DNA of 64,000 nt, from contig NZ_RFFG01000013.1 of the NCBI RefSeq assembly GCF_003696215.1, forward strand, positions 62,001 to 126,000, in the 5' to 3' direction. Below are positions 9,829-19,044 of the stretch, piece by piece. Origin of the DNA: Actinomadura harenae. Lineage in GTDB: Bacteria; Actinomycetota; Actinomycetes; Streptosporangiales; Streptosporangiaceae. Both the position numbers and the translations under genes were made by a program. The notes below the pieces were generated by a model. That model was not told the DNA's origin. It worked only from the letters and a program-made list of their open reading frames with translations, and did no database searches. Every line of letters starts with the position of its first letter. The stretch's first letter is position 1.

Positions 9829-10098
9829 ATGGTCCGCCAACCACTCACGCCCGAGCAGATCGAAGCCGGTCGGCGTCTCGGCGCCATGCTGCGCCTCGCG
9901 CGGGCGGGCCGCGACCTGGCGGAGGTCGCGGACGCGGCCGGCATCTCGCCGGAGACCCTGCGCAAGATCGAGACCGGACGGCTGCCGTCCCCCGGGTTCG
10001 GCACGATCGTCCGCCTGGGCGAGGCGCTCGACGTTCCCGTCCAGGAGCTCGCGACGACCTGGCTCGGCAGCGACCTGCCGCTGGAGGCCGCCTCCTAA
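9829..10098 (+). CDS. XRE-family HTH regulator
   Basis: 89 residues consisting almost entirely of a Cro/CI-type helix-turn-helix (LAEVADAAGISPETLRKIE). ATG 9829 is chosen over GTG 9823 because it lies 7 bases after the TATGCT -10 box, consistent with a leaderless mRNA. It is divergent from map and separated from it by the paired operator, so it probably controls both genes. Confidence 0.88.
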   Translation: MVRQPLTPEQIEAGRRLGAMLRLARAGRDLAEVADAAGISPETLRKIETGRLPSPGFGTIVRLGEALDVPVQELATTWLGSDLPLEAAS

Positions 10099-10435
10099 CC
10101 GTCGTCCACGGCGTGCCCGAGGTAGCGGCTGGAGTTGTGGAACGGATGGCAGTCGGCCACCCATTCGACCAATGCCCTGGCCTGCCGTCACTGTGGACCG
10201 GGACGGGCGGCGTCGTCGGCGAGCAGGTTCAGGTCCAGGTCCAGGAAGACCGTCTCGAAGGTCACCGCCGCGGACACGAACGCCTCCCGCAGGTTCTGGC
10301 CCCTGGCCCGCCGGAAGATCTCGATTCGGCCCCCTCGTTGAGGGCCGCGCAGTCGGGATGGTGACCGGGGAACGGCGGGATGACGCGATCCAGCCGCGTT
10401 CTGGCCCACTGCTGCAACTCGCGAACCTCGTCCAC
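10095..10435 (-). pseudogene. Decayed gene with one frameshift and one internal stop
   Basis: Read on the minus strand from GTG 10435 (AAAGGACG upstream), a sensible protein begins VDEVRELQQWARTRLD and reaches CAALNEG. There the reading continues in another frame (GRIEIFRRARGQNLREAFV) to an in-frame TGA, after which the same frame continues with ALVEWVADCHPFHNSSRY and ends at a TAG overlapping the XRE stop. The joined fragments look like one small soluble protein of about 110 residues that I do not recognise. A sequencing error could mimic the frameshift but not easily both lesions. Confidence 0.55.
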
Positions 10436-10578
10436 GGCGACGTCCTTTGATCATTCGCGCGCCGGTCTCCCTCGCAGGGAATCACTCACGGTCACGATTC
10501 GTCAGTGGAAGTGGGTGACATGCTGCGCGTCCGCACGGCAGAGCGGGTTCACCGCGCAAGCCCCGGCCGCCGTGGCGG

Positions 10579-12174
10579 TCAGCAGAAGGCGGCCAGATTC
10601 CACGGGGGCTGTGCTGCGATCTCGGTGGTCGTGGGTGCGCGCAGGCGCGCCTGGACCGCGTAGACGACGATCAGGTGATCGCGGTAGGCCTGACGCAGTG
10701 AGCCCTGGTTGGCCGCGAGGAAGGCGCGCACGTCGGCGGCGACGGGGGTGCGGCAGCGCGGCCGGCCGATCACGACGGTGTCCACCCGGCTCAGGTCGGC
10801 GGGAACCTGGTAGTGGACGGCCCCGGGCAGATGGACGCCGGTGAACTCCCAACCGTAGATGCCGCCGGCCAAGACCGCTCCGCGCAGGTTGTGGAGTGCC
10901 ATCACCTTCGGGAGATAGGTGGTGCCGGCCGGCCGAGCGTGCAACGTGCGCCACGTGTCGGCCGCGGCCAGTCCCGCGGTCCAGGTGAGTGCGCCGGCGA
11001 GCAGGACCACGACAGCCGGCCGAACCCCGCGGCGGACGGCGCGCACCCGCTGGGCCAAGGCGGCGAGGCCGAGCGCGGCCAGGGCGATCGTCGGTGGCAG
11101 CCACATCGCCCAGTAGAAGCCGAGGGTCACTCTCGCGAGGAAGCAGTGGAACAGCACCGGTGCGACCAGCGCAGCGGCGCACCAGCCGACCAGGCGGTCC
11201 CGGCGCAGGATCAGGGCGCTCACCCAGCCGATGGCGAGTACGCCGACCACCACCGGTCCGAGGCCGTGCCCGGCGAACCACAGGTTCGTCCACCAGGGCG
11301 GGTGGGCGGTCACCCGTCCGGCGAAGCCGATCAAGTGGCCGTCCTCGGCGTGCTTCGTCTGGAACTCCAGCATGAAGCGGATCCGCGGCACAGGGTCGCC
11401 GAGCGGCAGGTACAGCGCGACGAACGTCAGCGCGGAAACGGCGCATGCAACGGCGGTCTGCGCCAACCGGGTCATCAACTCACGCCGCTCACGCAGGACG
11501 AGCACGAGGCCGAGCAGAACCGGACCGACCAGGCCGAGGAAGCCGTTCGCCTTCGCTCCGGCGGCCAGCCCGGTGAGCACTCCGGTGCCGGCGGCCCAAC
11601 GCCAGCCGGGACGTCCACGGTGCTGAAACCAGAACCACCCGGCGGCCATCGCGCCGGTCGCCAACAGCTCCGCGACCGGGTCGAGCATCGCGTACCGGCC
11701 GAAGCGGTACGCCACACCGGGGATGTGGGTGGGGACGAGGGTGACCAGCGCTCCGGCGAGCAGGCCGGTCCACCGGCCGGCGACGCCGCCGATCCAGCAG
11801 CCGAGCACGACGCCGGTCGCGAGCGTGCACAGAACCGCGACCAGGCGGGCGGCGGTCAGGCTCGGGTGCCCGGCGATCACCTGGGCGATCCCGAACAGGT
11901 ACTTGGCCAGCGGCGGGTGCTCGAAATTGTCGACCGTGAACGTGACGGCGGGGCCCATCGGGAGCTGCCGGCCGTGCAGGTAGCGCCAACCGGCCGTGAC
12001 GTAGACCAGCTCATCCACCAGGTGCGCCTGCCTCGTCAAGGTGAGATTGGCCAGGTTCTGGAGCGCGGCCCACAACGACACCGTGATGAGCGCGGCGGGG
12101 AACCCGCGGCCACGAAGGCGTGCGCGCGGCTTCGGTCCCGCGAATGCCGGGAGCCGGTGCGGCGCGGTCACCAT
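10579..12174 (-). CDS. GT39/PMT-type membrane glycosyltransferase
   Basis: 531 residues with ten or more hydrophobic helices. The first extracytoplasmic loop carries the acidic motif LVDELVYVTAGWRYL and then EHPPLAKYLFG, the layout of ArnT/PMT_2 dolichol- or polyprenyl-phosphate-sugar-dependent transferases. A soluble C-terminal domain of about 100 residues follows (GGIYGWEFTGVHLPGAVHY). It probably moves a sugar from a polyprenyl-phosphate donor to a protein or lipid outside the membrane. It stands alone, with no donor synthase next to it, so the acceptor is unknown. Confidence 0.85.
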   Translation of the reverse strand: MVTAPHRLPAFAGPKPRARLRGRGFPAALITVSLWAALQNLANLTLTRQAHLVDELVYVTAGWRYLHGRQLPMGPAVTFTVDNFEHPPLAKYLFGIAQVIAGHPSLTAARLVAVLCTLATGVVLGCWIGGVAGRWTGLLAGALVTLVPTHIPGVAYRFGRYAMLDPVAELLATGAMAAGWFWFQHRGRPGWRWAAGTGVLTGLAAGAKANGFLGLVGPVLLGLVLVLRERRELMTRLAQTAVACAVSALTFVALYLPLGDPVPRIRFMLEFQTKHAEDGHLIGFAGRVTAHPPWWTNLWFAGHGLGPVVVGVLAIGWVSALILRRDRLVGWCAAALVAPVLFHCFLARVTLGFYWAMWLPPTIALAALGLAALAQRVRAVRRGVRPAVVVLLAGALTWTAGLAAADTWRTLHARPAGTTYLPKVMALHNLRGAVLAGGIYGWEFTGVHLPGAVHYQVPADLSRVDTVVIGRPRCRTPVAADVRAFLAANQGSLRQAYRDHLIVVYAVQARLRAPTTTEIAAQPPWNLAAFC

Positions 12175-12505
12175 GTCGGTCGCTTCCGGCTCACCCGCTC
12201 ACCGAAATCGCCGCGCTCCTGGTGGGCGAGCCCTCCTGCCGACGTCCCCCGATTGATCGACTCCACCCGAATCCCCCGTAACCGCCATCGACCGCCCGAA
12301 GAGCAAGATCATAAACGGTCGATGATCAAGCCCCCCGAAACCGGCCGTTGGATGCTCCGGGACCGGGTCCCTCACCGCCGGCCGCGTTACGCGCTGGACC
12401 AGGAACAACGTCGGGCCGGCCGCCGTCCACGAGCCGACCGGTGTGTCGGCTCCGCGCCGAGGGGTTGTGAGGGCTGGGGCCGTTCGGGTCCCGTCCACTG
12501 CCACG
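12175..12505. other. Intergenic stretch without a convincing gene
   Basis: 331 bases between the divergently transcribed glycosyltransferase (minus) and the next plus-strand gene. I see no supported reading frame, tRNA or strong hairpin. The short sequence GGTCGATGATC near 12315 and some AT-richer bases (AAGATCATAAACGG) could contain promoter elements, but none is clear enough to call. Confidence 0.5.
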
Positions 12506-13306
12506 ATGGCCCCCATGGGAACACGTGCGCGGTGGGACGAGACGTACCAGGCCCTGCTCCCGCAGGCCCTACGGCCTGTGGAGGAGACGCGCCGAGAGTT
12601 CCGAGAGGCCGTGTTTCATGCGTGGCTGATGTGGCATGGCGAGACCTCGAGTGAACAACTCGACTCGTTGGCCACCGATGATGAGATCCGGACCATCCGA
12701 GCTTTGGAAGAGTCGTGCTCGCTGGGCTGGCGCAATGCCCTGCTGGGCCGGACGCTCGCCGAGCATGGGCACGAAGTGCTCGGTCGGCCTAACGGCGGCC
12801 CACATGGGCTCTGGGGTGTGCCGGCGTGCACGATGGCCGATCAAGGATTTCGTCCGCCGCGCGTCCCCGTACGCAGGGGGACACTGCGCGACGTTCTGGC
12901 CAGCGCCAGGAACCAGTACAGCTTTGAAGTCGACACCATCCGCGATGTGCACGCCTCGCTGACAGCGGTGCCTGTCGGGGATCGGCCGCCGGCCGACCGG
13001 GTGCGTGAGGTGGTGACGCGGCTGTGTCTCGATGCCTGGCACAAGGAGGTGGAGGTCGACGACCGGTGCGGCTGGGACGACGCCGAGTGGTGGCAGTACC
13101 TGAACCTGGAAGACCTCCTGACGTGGACGGCCGTCGCGCTCGGGCTCCCCGGCGAGTACCCGGAGAAGTACGGCGACCTGGTCGATCCGGTCGCCGGGAG
13201 GACCGCGCCGGATCCGCTCAAGGCGTGGCACTGGCAGGCCATACCCTCGACCTTCGTCTCCGAGCTGGGTGACGCATGCGTGGACCTGGCCCTCACACTG
13301 CGCTGA
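12506..13306 (+). CDS. Hypothetical protein
   Basis: About 266 residues from ATG 12506 (or ATG 12515, three codons later); no good ribosome binding site decides between them. The protein is soluble and rich in Trp and acidic residues (AEWWQYLNLEDLLTW near the C-terminal third). I do not recognise a family or catalytic motif. Codon bias is normal for the genome. It stands alone between a divergent glycosyltransferase and a convergent SDR. Confidence 0.65.
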   Translation: MAPMGTRARWDETYQALLPQALRPVEETRREFREAVFHAWLMWHGETSSEQLDSLATDDEIRTIRALEESCSLGWRNALLGRTLAEHGHEVLGRPNGGPHGLWGVPACTMADQGFRPPRVPVRRGTLRDVLASARNQYSFEVDTIRDVHASLTAVPVGDRPPADRVREVVTRLCLDAWHKEVEVDDRCGWDDAEWWQYLNLEDLLTWTAVALGLPGEYPEKYGDLVDPVAGRTAPDPLKAWHWQAIPSTFVSELGDACVDLALTLR

Positions 13307-13386
13307 CCACGCGTCCCTGGGACGACGAGGCGTCGCGATGTCTACGAGGCGTTGCGGGGCCCGGACCTTGGACGGTGAGGTCCTGG

Positions 13387-14136
13387 TCAGGCGATGCCGC
13401 CGTTGGCGAACAGGACCTGACCGTTGGTCCAGCGGCCGTCGGGGCCGGCCAGGAAGGCGACGGTGCGCGCGATGTCGTCGGGCGTGCCGAGCCGCCCCAG
13501 AGGGGACGCGGCGGCGATCTGGCCGACGAGCTCGTCGCTCTTGCCCTCCAGGAACAGCGGGGTGGCCGTCGGGCCGGGCGCGACGGTGTTCACGGTGATG
13601 TCCTTGCCGCGCAGCTCGCGGGCCAGGATCAGGGTCATCGCCTCGACCGCGCCCTTGGTCGCCGCGTACGCGCCGTAGGTCGGCTGCTGAAGCCGGGTGA
13701 CGGACGTGGAGAAGTTGATGAGCGCGCCGCCGCTCCGCAGCCTCCGGGCGGCGAGCTGGGAGACCACGAACGTGCCGCGCACGTTGACGCGGTGCATCCG
13801 GTCGAACGCGTCCAGGTCCAGGTCGGCCAGCGGGGCCAGGAGCATGATGCCGGCGGTGTTCACCACCACGTCGACCCCGCCGAACCGCTCGTGCGCGATG
13901 TCGAACAGGTTCGTCATGTCGTCGGCGTCCGCGACATCGCCCGACGCGGCGACGGCGGTGCCGCCGCGAGCCTCGATCGACGCGACGACCTCCTTCGCGC
14001 GCTCGGCGCTGCCGGAGTAGTGCACGACCACGGACATGCCGTCGGCGGCCAGGGCTTGCGCGACCGCGCCGCCGATGCCACCGGAGCCGCCGGTCACGAT
14101 CGCCACCCGGACGCCTGAACGCTCACTGCTGATCAT
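13387..14136 (-). CDS. Classical SDR oxidoreductase
   Basis: 249 residues with the complete short-chain dehydrogenase pattern: TGGSGGIGGAV nucleotide loop, NTAGI, catalytic Ser in INFSTS, and YAATK as the YxxxK pair. It reduces or oxidises a carbonyl/alcohol with NAD(P)H. The start ATG at 14136 has AGAGGGGA upstream. It is divergent from a TetR regulator over an intergenic region with repeated TAGTACATTA/TGTACATATA sites, so it is likely the target of that regulator. The substrate is unknown. Confidence 0.92.
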   Translation of the reverse strand: MISSERSGVRVAIVTGGSGGIGGAVAQALAADGMSVVVHYSGSAERAKEVVASIEARGGTAVAASGDVADADDMTNLFDIAHERFGGVDVVVNTAGIMLLAPLADLDLDAFDRMHRVNVRGTFVVSQLAARRLRSGGALINFSTSVTRLQQPTYGAYAATKGAVEAMTLILARELRGKDITVNTVAPGPTATPLFLEGKSDELVGQIAAASPLGRLGTPDDIARTVAFLAGPDGRWTNGQVLFANGGIA

Positions 14137-14164
14137 GACTGATCCCCTCTTCCATGATGTGAAC

Positions 14165-14230
14165 ACTTAGTACATTAATCACCCACAGGCTCACTGTCCA
14201 TACTTATGTGACCTACTTGTACATATAATC
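14165..14230. promoter_or_regulatory. Two AT-rich repeated sites between SDR and TetR genes
   Basis: ACTTAGTACATTAATC (14165-14180) and ACTTGTACATATAATC (14215-14230) are imperfect direct copies 50 bases apart, each centred on GTAC. They stand out against the GC-rich background and lie on either side of the centre of the divergent promoter region. Most likely TetR-regulator binding sites overlapping the two promoters. Confidence 0.55.
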
Positions 14231-14264
14231 GCGGTCAGGGACGGGCCACCAAGGAGGAGCGCAC

Positions 14265-14870
14265 ATGGAGCAAGCGGACGACGGCACACCCGCGCTGAAA
14301 CCCGGACGCGGACGCCGCAAGGCCGACGACGTCCGGCGGGCCACCCTCGTGGCGGCGTCCGAGCTGCTGATGGACGAGGGCGTCGGCGCCGTGACCTTCT
14401 CCAAGGTCGCCGCCCGCGCCGGGGTCAGCAAGGTGACCCTCTACAAGTGGTGGCCCTCCCCCGGCGCACTGGCCCTCGACGCCTACTTCGCCACGTCCCG
14501 GGAGACCCTCGCCTTTCCCGACACCGGAGACGTGCGACACGACCTCACCGAACAGCTGCGGGCGTTCGTCGACCTGATGAACCGGAGCGGGACCACGATC
14601 GCCGGGATCGTCGGCGCCGCCCAGAGCGATCCGGACCTGTCCGAGGCCCTCTCCACGCGCTACGTCCAGCACCGGCGTGCGCTCGCCGTCGAACGCCTGA
14701 GCACGGCACAGCAGGCGGGCCAGATCCGCGAGGACGTCGACCTGGAGTCGATCGTCGACCAACTCTGGGGCGCCTGCTACCACCGGCTGCTGCTCCCCGC
14801 GCAGCCCCTCACCCACGAGTTCGTCGACCATCTGATCGCCAACCTCCTCCGCGGCATCACCCCGGGTTGA
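14265..14870 (+). CDS. TetR-family regulator
   Basis: 201 residues. The N-terminal TetR helix-turn-helix is clear (FSKVAARAGVSKVTLYKWW); the C-terminal ligand domain resembles the TetR_C_33/AefR-like type. A strong AAGGAGG lies upstream of the ATG. It is divergent from the SDR gene at 13387-14136 and probably represses both by binding the repeated sites between them. Confidence 0.9.
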   Translation: MEQADDGTPALKPGRGRRKADDVRRATLVAASELLMDEGVGAVTFSKVAARAGVSKVTLYKWWPSPGALALDAYFATSRETLAFPDTGDVRHDLTEQLRAFVDLMNRSGTTIAGIVGAAQSDPDLSEALSTRYVQHRRALAVERLSTAQQAGQIREDVDLESIVDQLWGACYHRLLLPAQPLTHEFVDHLIANLLRGITPG

Positions 14871-15028
14871 CGGCCGCCACGGGGCCCGCCGAAGTACACG
14901 GCACCGCTTGTCCGACGCTCCTGCCATGATGTTCGGGATCGTCCGCTGGACGTCTCCTCCTCTGCTCTCACAGGAACGGAGCTGCGCCGACGCCCGCCCC
15001 CAAGAGCGGACCGCGGCCTGACAACACC

Positions 15029-16120
15029 ATGACCGTCCTCAATCGCCGCGCCCTCAACCGCGCCGCCCTCGCACGCCAGCACCTGCTCGACCGCAGCGGC
15101 GCCTCGGTGGAGGAGGCGGTGGCCCACCTGTGCGGCCTGCAGGCGCAGGAACCCCAGGCGCCGTTCGTCGGGCTGTGGTCCCGCCTCGCCGACTTCCGGC
15201 CCGGGCAACTGGACGACGCGTTGACCGGACGCACCGTGGTGCGGACCCACCTGATGCGCCGCACCATCCACCTCGTCCACTCCGATGACGTGCTCGCGTG
15301 GCGGGCGCGCCACGACGCCATGCTGCGCCAGCGGGTGCTGAGCACCTACCGGCTCGAGCTGGCCGGGATCGACGTGGACGACCTCGCCGCCGCCGGCCGC
15401 GAGGTCGTGGCGGACGGACAGGCCCGGACCATGAACGAGCTCGTCCAAGCCGTCGAGGACCGCTGGCCCGGCCCGCCACGCCGGGCCCTGGGCGAGCTGC
15501 TCGGCTCCCTCATCCCCAGCGTTCAGCTTCCACCCCGCGGCCTCTGGCAGCAGACGGCGGGCGTGCGCAACCTGCCGTTGGCCACCTGGCTGGGACGGGA
15601 CGTCGCCCCCCTGCCCGCCGACCCGAGCGACCCCGTCGGGCAGCGGCTTCTCCGCCGCTACCTCGCCGCGTACGGGCCCGCGTCCAGCTCCGACTTCCGC
15701 GCCTGGTGCGGTCTCGCCGGGCTCTCCGCCGCGGTCAAGGCGGTCCGAGACGAGCTCGTCGTCTTCCACGACGAGGACGGCCGCGAACTGCTCGACCTGC
15801 CCGACGCGCCCCGCCCTCATCCGGACACCCCGGCCCCGGTCCGGTTCCTCCCGGCCTTCGACAACGCCATCCTCGGCTACCAGGAACGTGGCCGCATCAT
15901 CGACGCCGCCCACCGCGGCCTGTCCGTCGCAGGGCACCGCACCGTCCTGGTCGACGGCCGCGTCACCGCCACCTGGACCGCACGCGACCACACTCTGCGC
16001 ATCAGCCCCCTCCGCCCCCTCACCGATGCCGAACAACAAGCCGTCCGAGCCGAGGCCGACGAACTGGCCACCTTCCTGGACGAAGGCATCCAACACGTCC
16101 ACGTCGACACCGAAGCCTGA
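15029..16120 (+). CDS. Winged-helix DNA-binding protein of the AlkZ/HTH_42 family
   Basis: 363 residues with the N-terminal winged-helix array typical of HTH_42 proteins. The segment CGLQAQEPQAP carries the Q-x-Q pattern that lines the active site in AlkZ/YcaQ-type DNA glycosylases. The C-terminal half contains the usual RFLPAFDNAILGY motif. Some relatives remove alkylated or crosslinked bases; others have unknown functions. It lies 24 kb from the biosynthetic cluster, so a self-resistance role is possible but only speculation. Confidence 0.8.
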   Translation: MTVLNRRALNRAALARQHLLDRSGASVEEAVAHLCGLQAQEPQAPFVGLWSRLADFRPGQLDDALTGRTVVRTHLMRRTIHLVHSDDVLAWRARHDAMLRQRVLSTYRLELAGIDVDDLAAAGREVVADGQARTMNELVQAVEDRWPGPPRRALGELLGSLIPSVQLPPRGLWQQTAGVRNLPLATWLGRDVAPLPADPSDPVGQRLLRRYLAAYGPASSSDFRAWCGLAGLSAAVKAVRDELVVFHDEDGRELLDLPDAPRPHPDTPAPVRFLPAFDNAILGYQERGRIIDAAHRGLSVAGHRTVLVDGRVTATWTARDHTLRISPLRPLTDAEQQAVRAEADELATFLDEGIQHVHVDTEA

Positions 16121-16569
16121 GGAGCGTCTGGCTGGACAGCCTCAGCTGTCCTGGGCCGCGCCGAGCGCGGCCGTCGCGTCCAGGAAGTCCGCGAGGACCT
16201 GGTCGATGTGGTCCCGCACGGACCGACCCTCACGGTGCACGTTCCTCGACGCCTTGCCCATGAGCCTGGCATCCGCTCGTGCCCGCGCGCAGGTCCCAGC
16301 GTGATCGTCTGCAAAGGGTCGTGTTCACGCGGAGCGGGTCCCCTCCTGTTCTGGCGGATCGTCGCCGACCCGGCCGACGGTGAGACTTGATGGGAGAGGT
16401 GCTTTGCCATCCCGGTGTCTCAGGAGACCCGCTCGGGTGTTGTTGATCTGCAGGTCCCGCGTCCGTCGGCGTGGGGCGGGCGGTTTCGGGTTTGTGTGCC
16501 CCTGTGACGGTGCATGTTCAGGAGGCTGGGCGGGCGTTGCCCGCGTGGGGATCGAGAGGGATGAGGATC
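16121..16569. other. Intergenic stretch with no supported gene
   Basis: 449 bases after the winged-helix gene. A 39-codon minus-strand frame (start at 16262, ending at the TGA near 16143; begins MGKASRNVHREG) has normal codon bias, but no homology that I recognise and no good ribosome binding site. Nothing else stands out. Confidence 0.4.
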
Positions 16570-16947
16570 ATGGGTGAGTCTGGGTTCTCGCAGATCAACG
16601 AGGCACCTGCCGCTGAGCCGGTCGCTCTGACGCTGCCTCAGGTGGCGTCGTGGATCGGCCCGGGCGCCAATGAGCCGGTGACCGCTGCTGAGATCGCCGA
16701 CGCGCTCGGCGAGGAAGACCTGGGACGGGTCGCGGTCGCGCTCGGGAAGGATCCCGCCGAGGCCGCGGCATATCTGGCCGACCGGCTGCCGCAGGCGACC
16801 GAGGCGGCGACGCCGGACGGGCCGGTATCGCGTAGTGCCCGTCGTGACGCCCTCGGCCCTGACACGCTGCTTGTCCTGTTCGACGAGATTCCCGACCAGA
16901 TCGTCATCCGGGAGCCCGAGCAGGGGATCCACTTCGGGCTCGGCTGA
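16570..16947 (+). CDS. Small acidic hypothetical protein next to the terpene synthase
   Basis: 125 residues, ATG 16570 with GAGAGGG nine bases upstream (an ATG at 16561 is a less well-spaced alternative). The sequence is acidic and helical, with two segments (PQVASWIGPGANEPVTAAEIA; EDLGRVAVALGKDPAEAAAYL) that look like a small helical bundle. I do not recognise the family. It lies 120 bases upstream of the terpene synthase on the same strand, so co-expression is possible. Confidence 0.6.
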   Translation: MGESGFSQINEAPAAEPVALTLPQVASWIGPGANEPVTAAEIADALGEEDLGRVAVALGKDPAEAAAYLADRLPQATEAATPDGPVSRSARRDALGPDTLLVLFDEIPDQIVIREPEQGIHFGLG

Positions 16948-17067
16948 GCTCCTGAGGGCGCCAGGGCGGGTCGTGGCGGTCGGCACGGCCACCGGTGGTC
17001 GGTGGCAGCCGCCCTTCCTCAGCCGGCCTGCGTAGACCAGATCGTGCCCGGCTCTCATGGAGGATCC

Positions 17068-18075
17068 GTGCCACAGGACATAGCCTTCGATCTCCCGTTC
17101 CCCCTCGCTCTCAGCCCCGACCTCGAAGGCGCGCGGCTCGGCAATCTGGAGTGGGTGCAGCAGCTGGGCCTGGTCACGAAGGGCCGTTCGCTGGAGTGGT
17201 ACCTCTCCTGGGACATGCCACGCCTGGCAGCGCACGGCTTCCCCTACGCCAGGGGGACGGCTCTGGACCTGTGCACGGACGCGATGGCGTTCTTCTTCGT
17301 ATTCGACGACCAGTTCGATGGCCGGCTCGGCCAGGACCCCGCCGGGGCCGCCCGGGCGTGCCGGCAGCTGATCGACATCGTTCACGGTGCCAGGCCGCGG
17401 GCCGGTGCGGACCCGTGCGCGGTGGCGTTCGCCGACATCTGGGCGCGCAGCACCGACGGCGCACGTCCCGGCTGGGTCGCACGGACAGCGCACGAGTGGG
17501 AGTACTACTTCGCCACCCAGGCCCACGAAGCCATAGGCCGGCTCCGTGGGACACCGGCGGACATGCAGACCTACCTCCAGATCCGGCGCGGCATCTCAGG
17601 CACCGGCCTGCCCCTGTCTCTCGGAGAACGAGCCGCCGGCATCACCGTCCCCGCGGCCGCGTTCCACAGCCCGCAGCTACGGATCATGCGCCAGGCCGCC
17701 ATCGACGTCACTTTCATGTGCAACGACGTCTACTCCTTGGAGAAGGAGGAGGCACGCGGCGACATGGACAACCTGGTCCTGGTCATCGAGCACAGTCGCC
17801 ACTGTGACCGTGACGAAGCCATCACCGGAGCCTGCGAGGAAGTCCGCCGGCGCGTCGAGCGGTTCCAGGAGCTCGCCCGGCAGGTGCCCGGCCTGTGCGC
17901 ACAGCTGGGACTGACCAGCGACGAAGTGACCGACGTGCGCGCATTCGTCGACGTCATGACCGCATGGATGAGCGGCTACCACGCCTGGCAGACCCAGACC
18001 CACCGCTACACCCACGCGCCCGACGTTGTCCCCCACACCGGGCCCGGCTACTTCGACCAGGTACTCAACACGTAA
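17068..18075 (+). CDS. Class I terpene synthase
   Basis: 335 residues. The first metal-binding motif is FVFDDQFDG (DDxxD), the second is [11 protein letters not shown] (the NSE/DTE triad N-D-x2-S-x3-E), and the C-terminal RY pair is present in HRYT. This is a complete set for a Mg2+-dependent sesquiterpene-type cyclase. The GTG start at 17068 is chosen because GGAGG lies five bases upstream. No prenyltransferase or P450 lies next to it, so the product is probably an unmodified volatile terpene from farnesyl or geranyl diphosphate. Confidence 0.92.
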   Translation: MPQDIAFDLPFPLALSPDLEGARLGNLEWVQQLGLVTKGRSLEWYLSWDMPRLAAHGFPYARGTALDLCTDAMAFFFVFDDQFDGRLGQDPAGAARACRQLIDIVHGARPRAGADPCAVAFADIWARSTDGARPGWVARTAHEWEYYFATQAHEAIGRLRGTPADMQTYLQIRRGISGTGLPLSLGERAAGITVPAAAFHSPQLRIMRQAAIDVTFMCNDVYSLEKEEARGDMDNLVLVIEHSRHCDRDEAITGACEEVRRRVERFQELARQVPGLCAQLGLTSDEVTDVRAFVDVMTAWMSGYHAWQTQTHRYTHAPDVVPHTGPGYFDQVLNT

Positions 18076-18274
18076 CCCCGCAGGGACGCCCGCCCGCAGA
18101 CGTCGCCCGCTTGATGGACCCGGACCAGATCGAGCCCGGTCCGGAGGCGAGGGGCGTGGCGCTGGTCCACCTGGCGGGTTCAGACCTGGTCTTCCGTGGG
18201 CCGGGCGACGAGGCCGAGGCTGCCCCGCGCTTTCGTCGTTGAAGCGTTCGACAACGGCGCGGCGGGTGGGTGGG

Positions 18275-18928
18275 TTACGGGATGGCGGTTTCGATCTGGG
18301 CGAGGTGGGCGGCGAGGATCTCGTCGAAGGCGGCGCGGCGGTCGGCTCCGAGGGGGCGGATCTCTCGGGCGAAGTGGGACAGGGCGGGGAAGCGGTCGGG
18401 GTCGGCGCCGAGGACCGCGACGCGGAACTGCTCCATGCCCTGTTCGTACTCGCCGGGGGTCAGGGTACCGAAGCCGCCCTCGGAGGCGATGAGCGCGGCG
18501 AGCAGGATCACGACCCGGTGGTAGCGGGGCGGGATCTCCTCGTCGGGCAGGCCTGACGTCCACAGGGCCTGGAGCATCTCCTCCATGACCAGCCGGGAGC
18601 CGGTGCCGCCGGATCCGTAGCGTCCCCAGACCGCGGCGAGCTCGGGGTGCTGGCCGAAGGCCTCGCGCAGGCGCAGCGCGGTGGCGGTGATGCGCTGCTT
18701 CCAGTCGCCCTCGGGGCGGTAGCCGTCCATCGCGGACGCGAGGATCCGGTCGGCGACCGCGCGCAGCAGCTCGGTCTTGTTGCGGAAGTGCCGGTAGAGG
18801 CTGGAGGAGTCGGTCCCGAGGGCGGCGGCGAGCTTGCGCACGCTGAACGACTCGGTGTCGCTCGTGCGCAGCATCTCCGCCGCCGTGTCCAGGATCTCCT
18901 CGGTCGTCCAACGCCTTCGGCCTGCCAT
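18275..18928 (-). CDS. TetR-family regulator
   Basis: 217 residues with a TetR DNA-binding domain at the N-terminus (VRKLAAALGTDSSSLYRHF) and a TetR_C_11-like effector domain. It is divergent from the esterase gene at 19045; the intergenic region has a perfect 17-bp palindrome (18974-18990). This layout strongly suggests that it represses the esterase and itself. Confidence 0.9.
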   Translation of the reverse strand: MAGRRRWTTEEILDTAAEMLRTSDTESFSVRKLAAALGTDSSSLYRHFRNKTELLRAVADRILASAMDGYRPEGDWKQRITATALRLREAFGQHPELAAVWGRYGSGGTGSRLVMEEMLQALWTSGLPDEEIPPRYHRVVILLAALIASEGGFGTLTPGEYEQGMEQFRVAVLGADPDRFPALSHFAREIRPLGADRRAAFDEILAAHLAQIETAIP

Positions 18929-18973
18929 GTCGCCCCTCTCGTCCGGGTTCAGCCTAACCTATGCACTTGCCGT

Positions 18974-18990
18974 TGCACGCACTGCGTGCA
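18974..18990. promoter_or_regulatory. Perfect 17-bp palindromic operator
   Basis: TGCACGCA-C-TGCGTGCA is a perfect palindrome around a central C, immediately followed by TAATG (CATAAT as a plausible -10 for the esterase). Upstream there is a further half site, TATGCACTTGC. Size and position between divergent tetR and esterase genes fit a TetR operator. Confidence 0.75.
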
Positions 18991-19044
18991 TAATGAAGTC
19001 GCCCGCTGGGCGAGGGCCCGGCCGAGAGGCGGAAGGAGATGGAC

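Noticed and set aside
10813..12654. A 613-codon plus-strand open frame opposite the glycosyltransferase
   Set aside because: Its composition (Arg, Gly, Gln, Glu, no hydrophobic core) is typical of the antisense frame of a GC-rich gene, and the minus-strand GT39 protein is clearly real.
16143..16262. 39-codon minus-strand ORF beginning MGKASRNVHREG
   Set aside because: Plausible codon use but no ribosome binding site, no recognised family and nothing in its context; not enough to call a gene.
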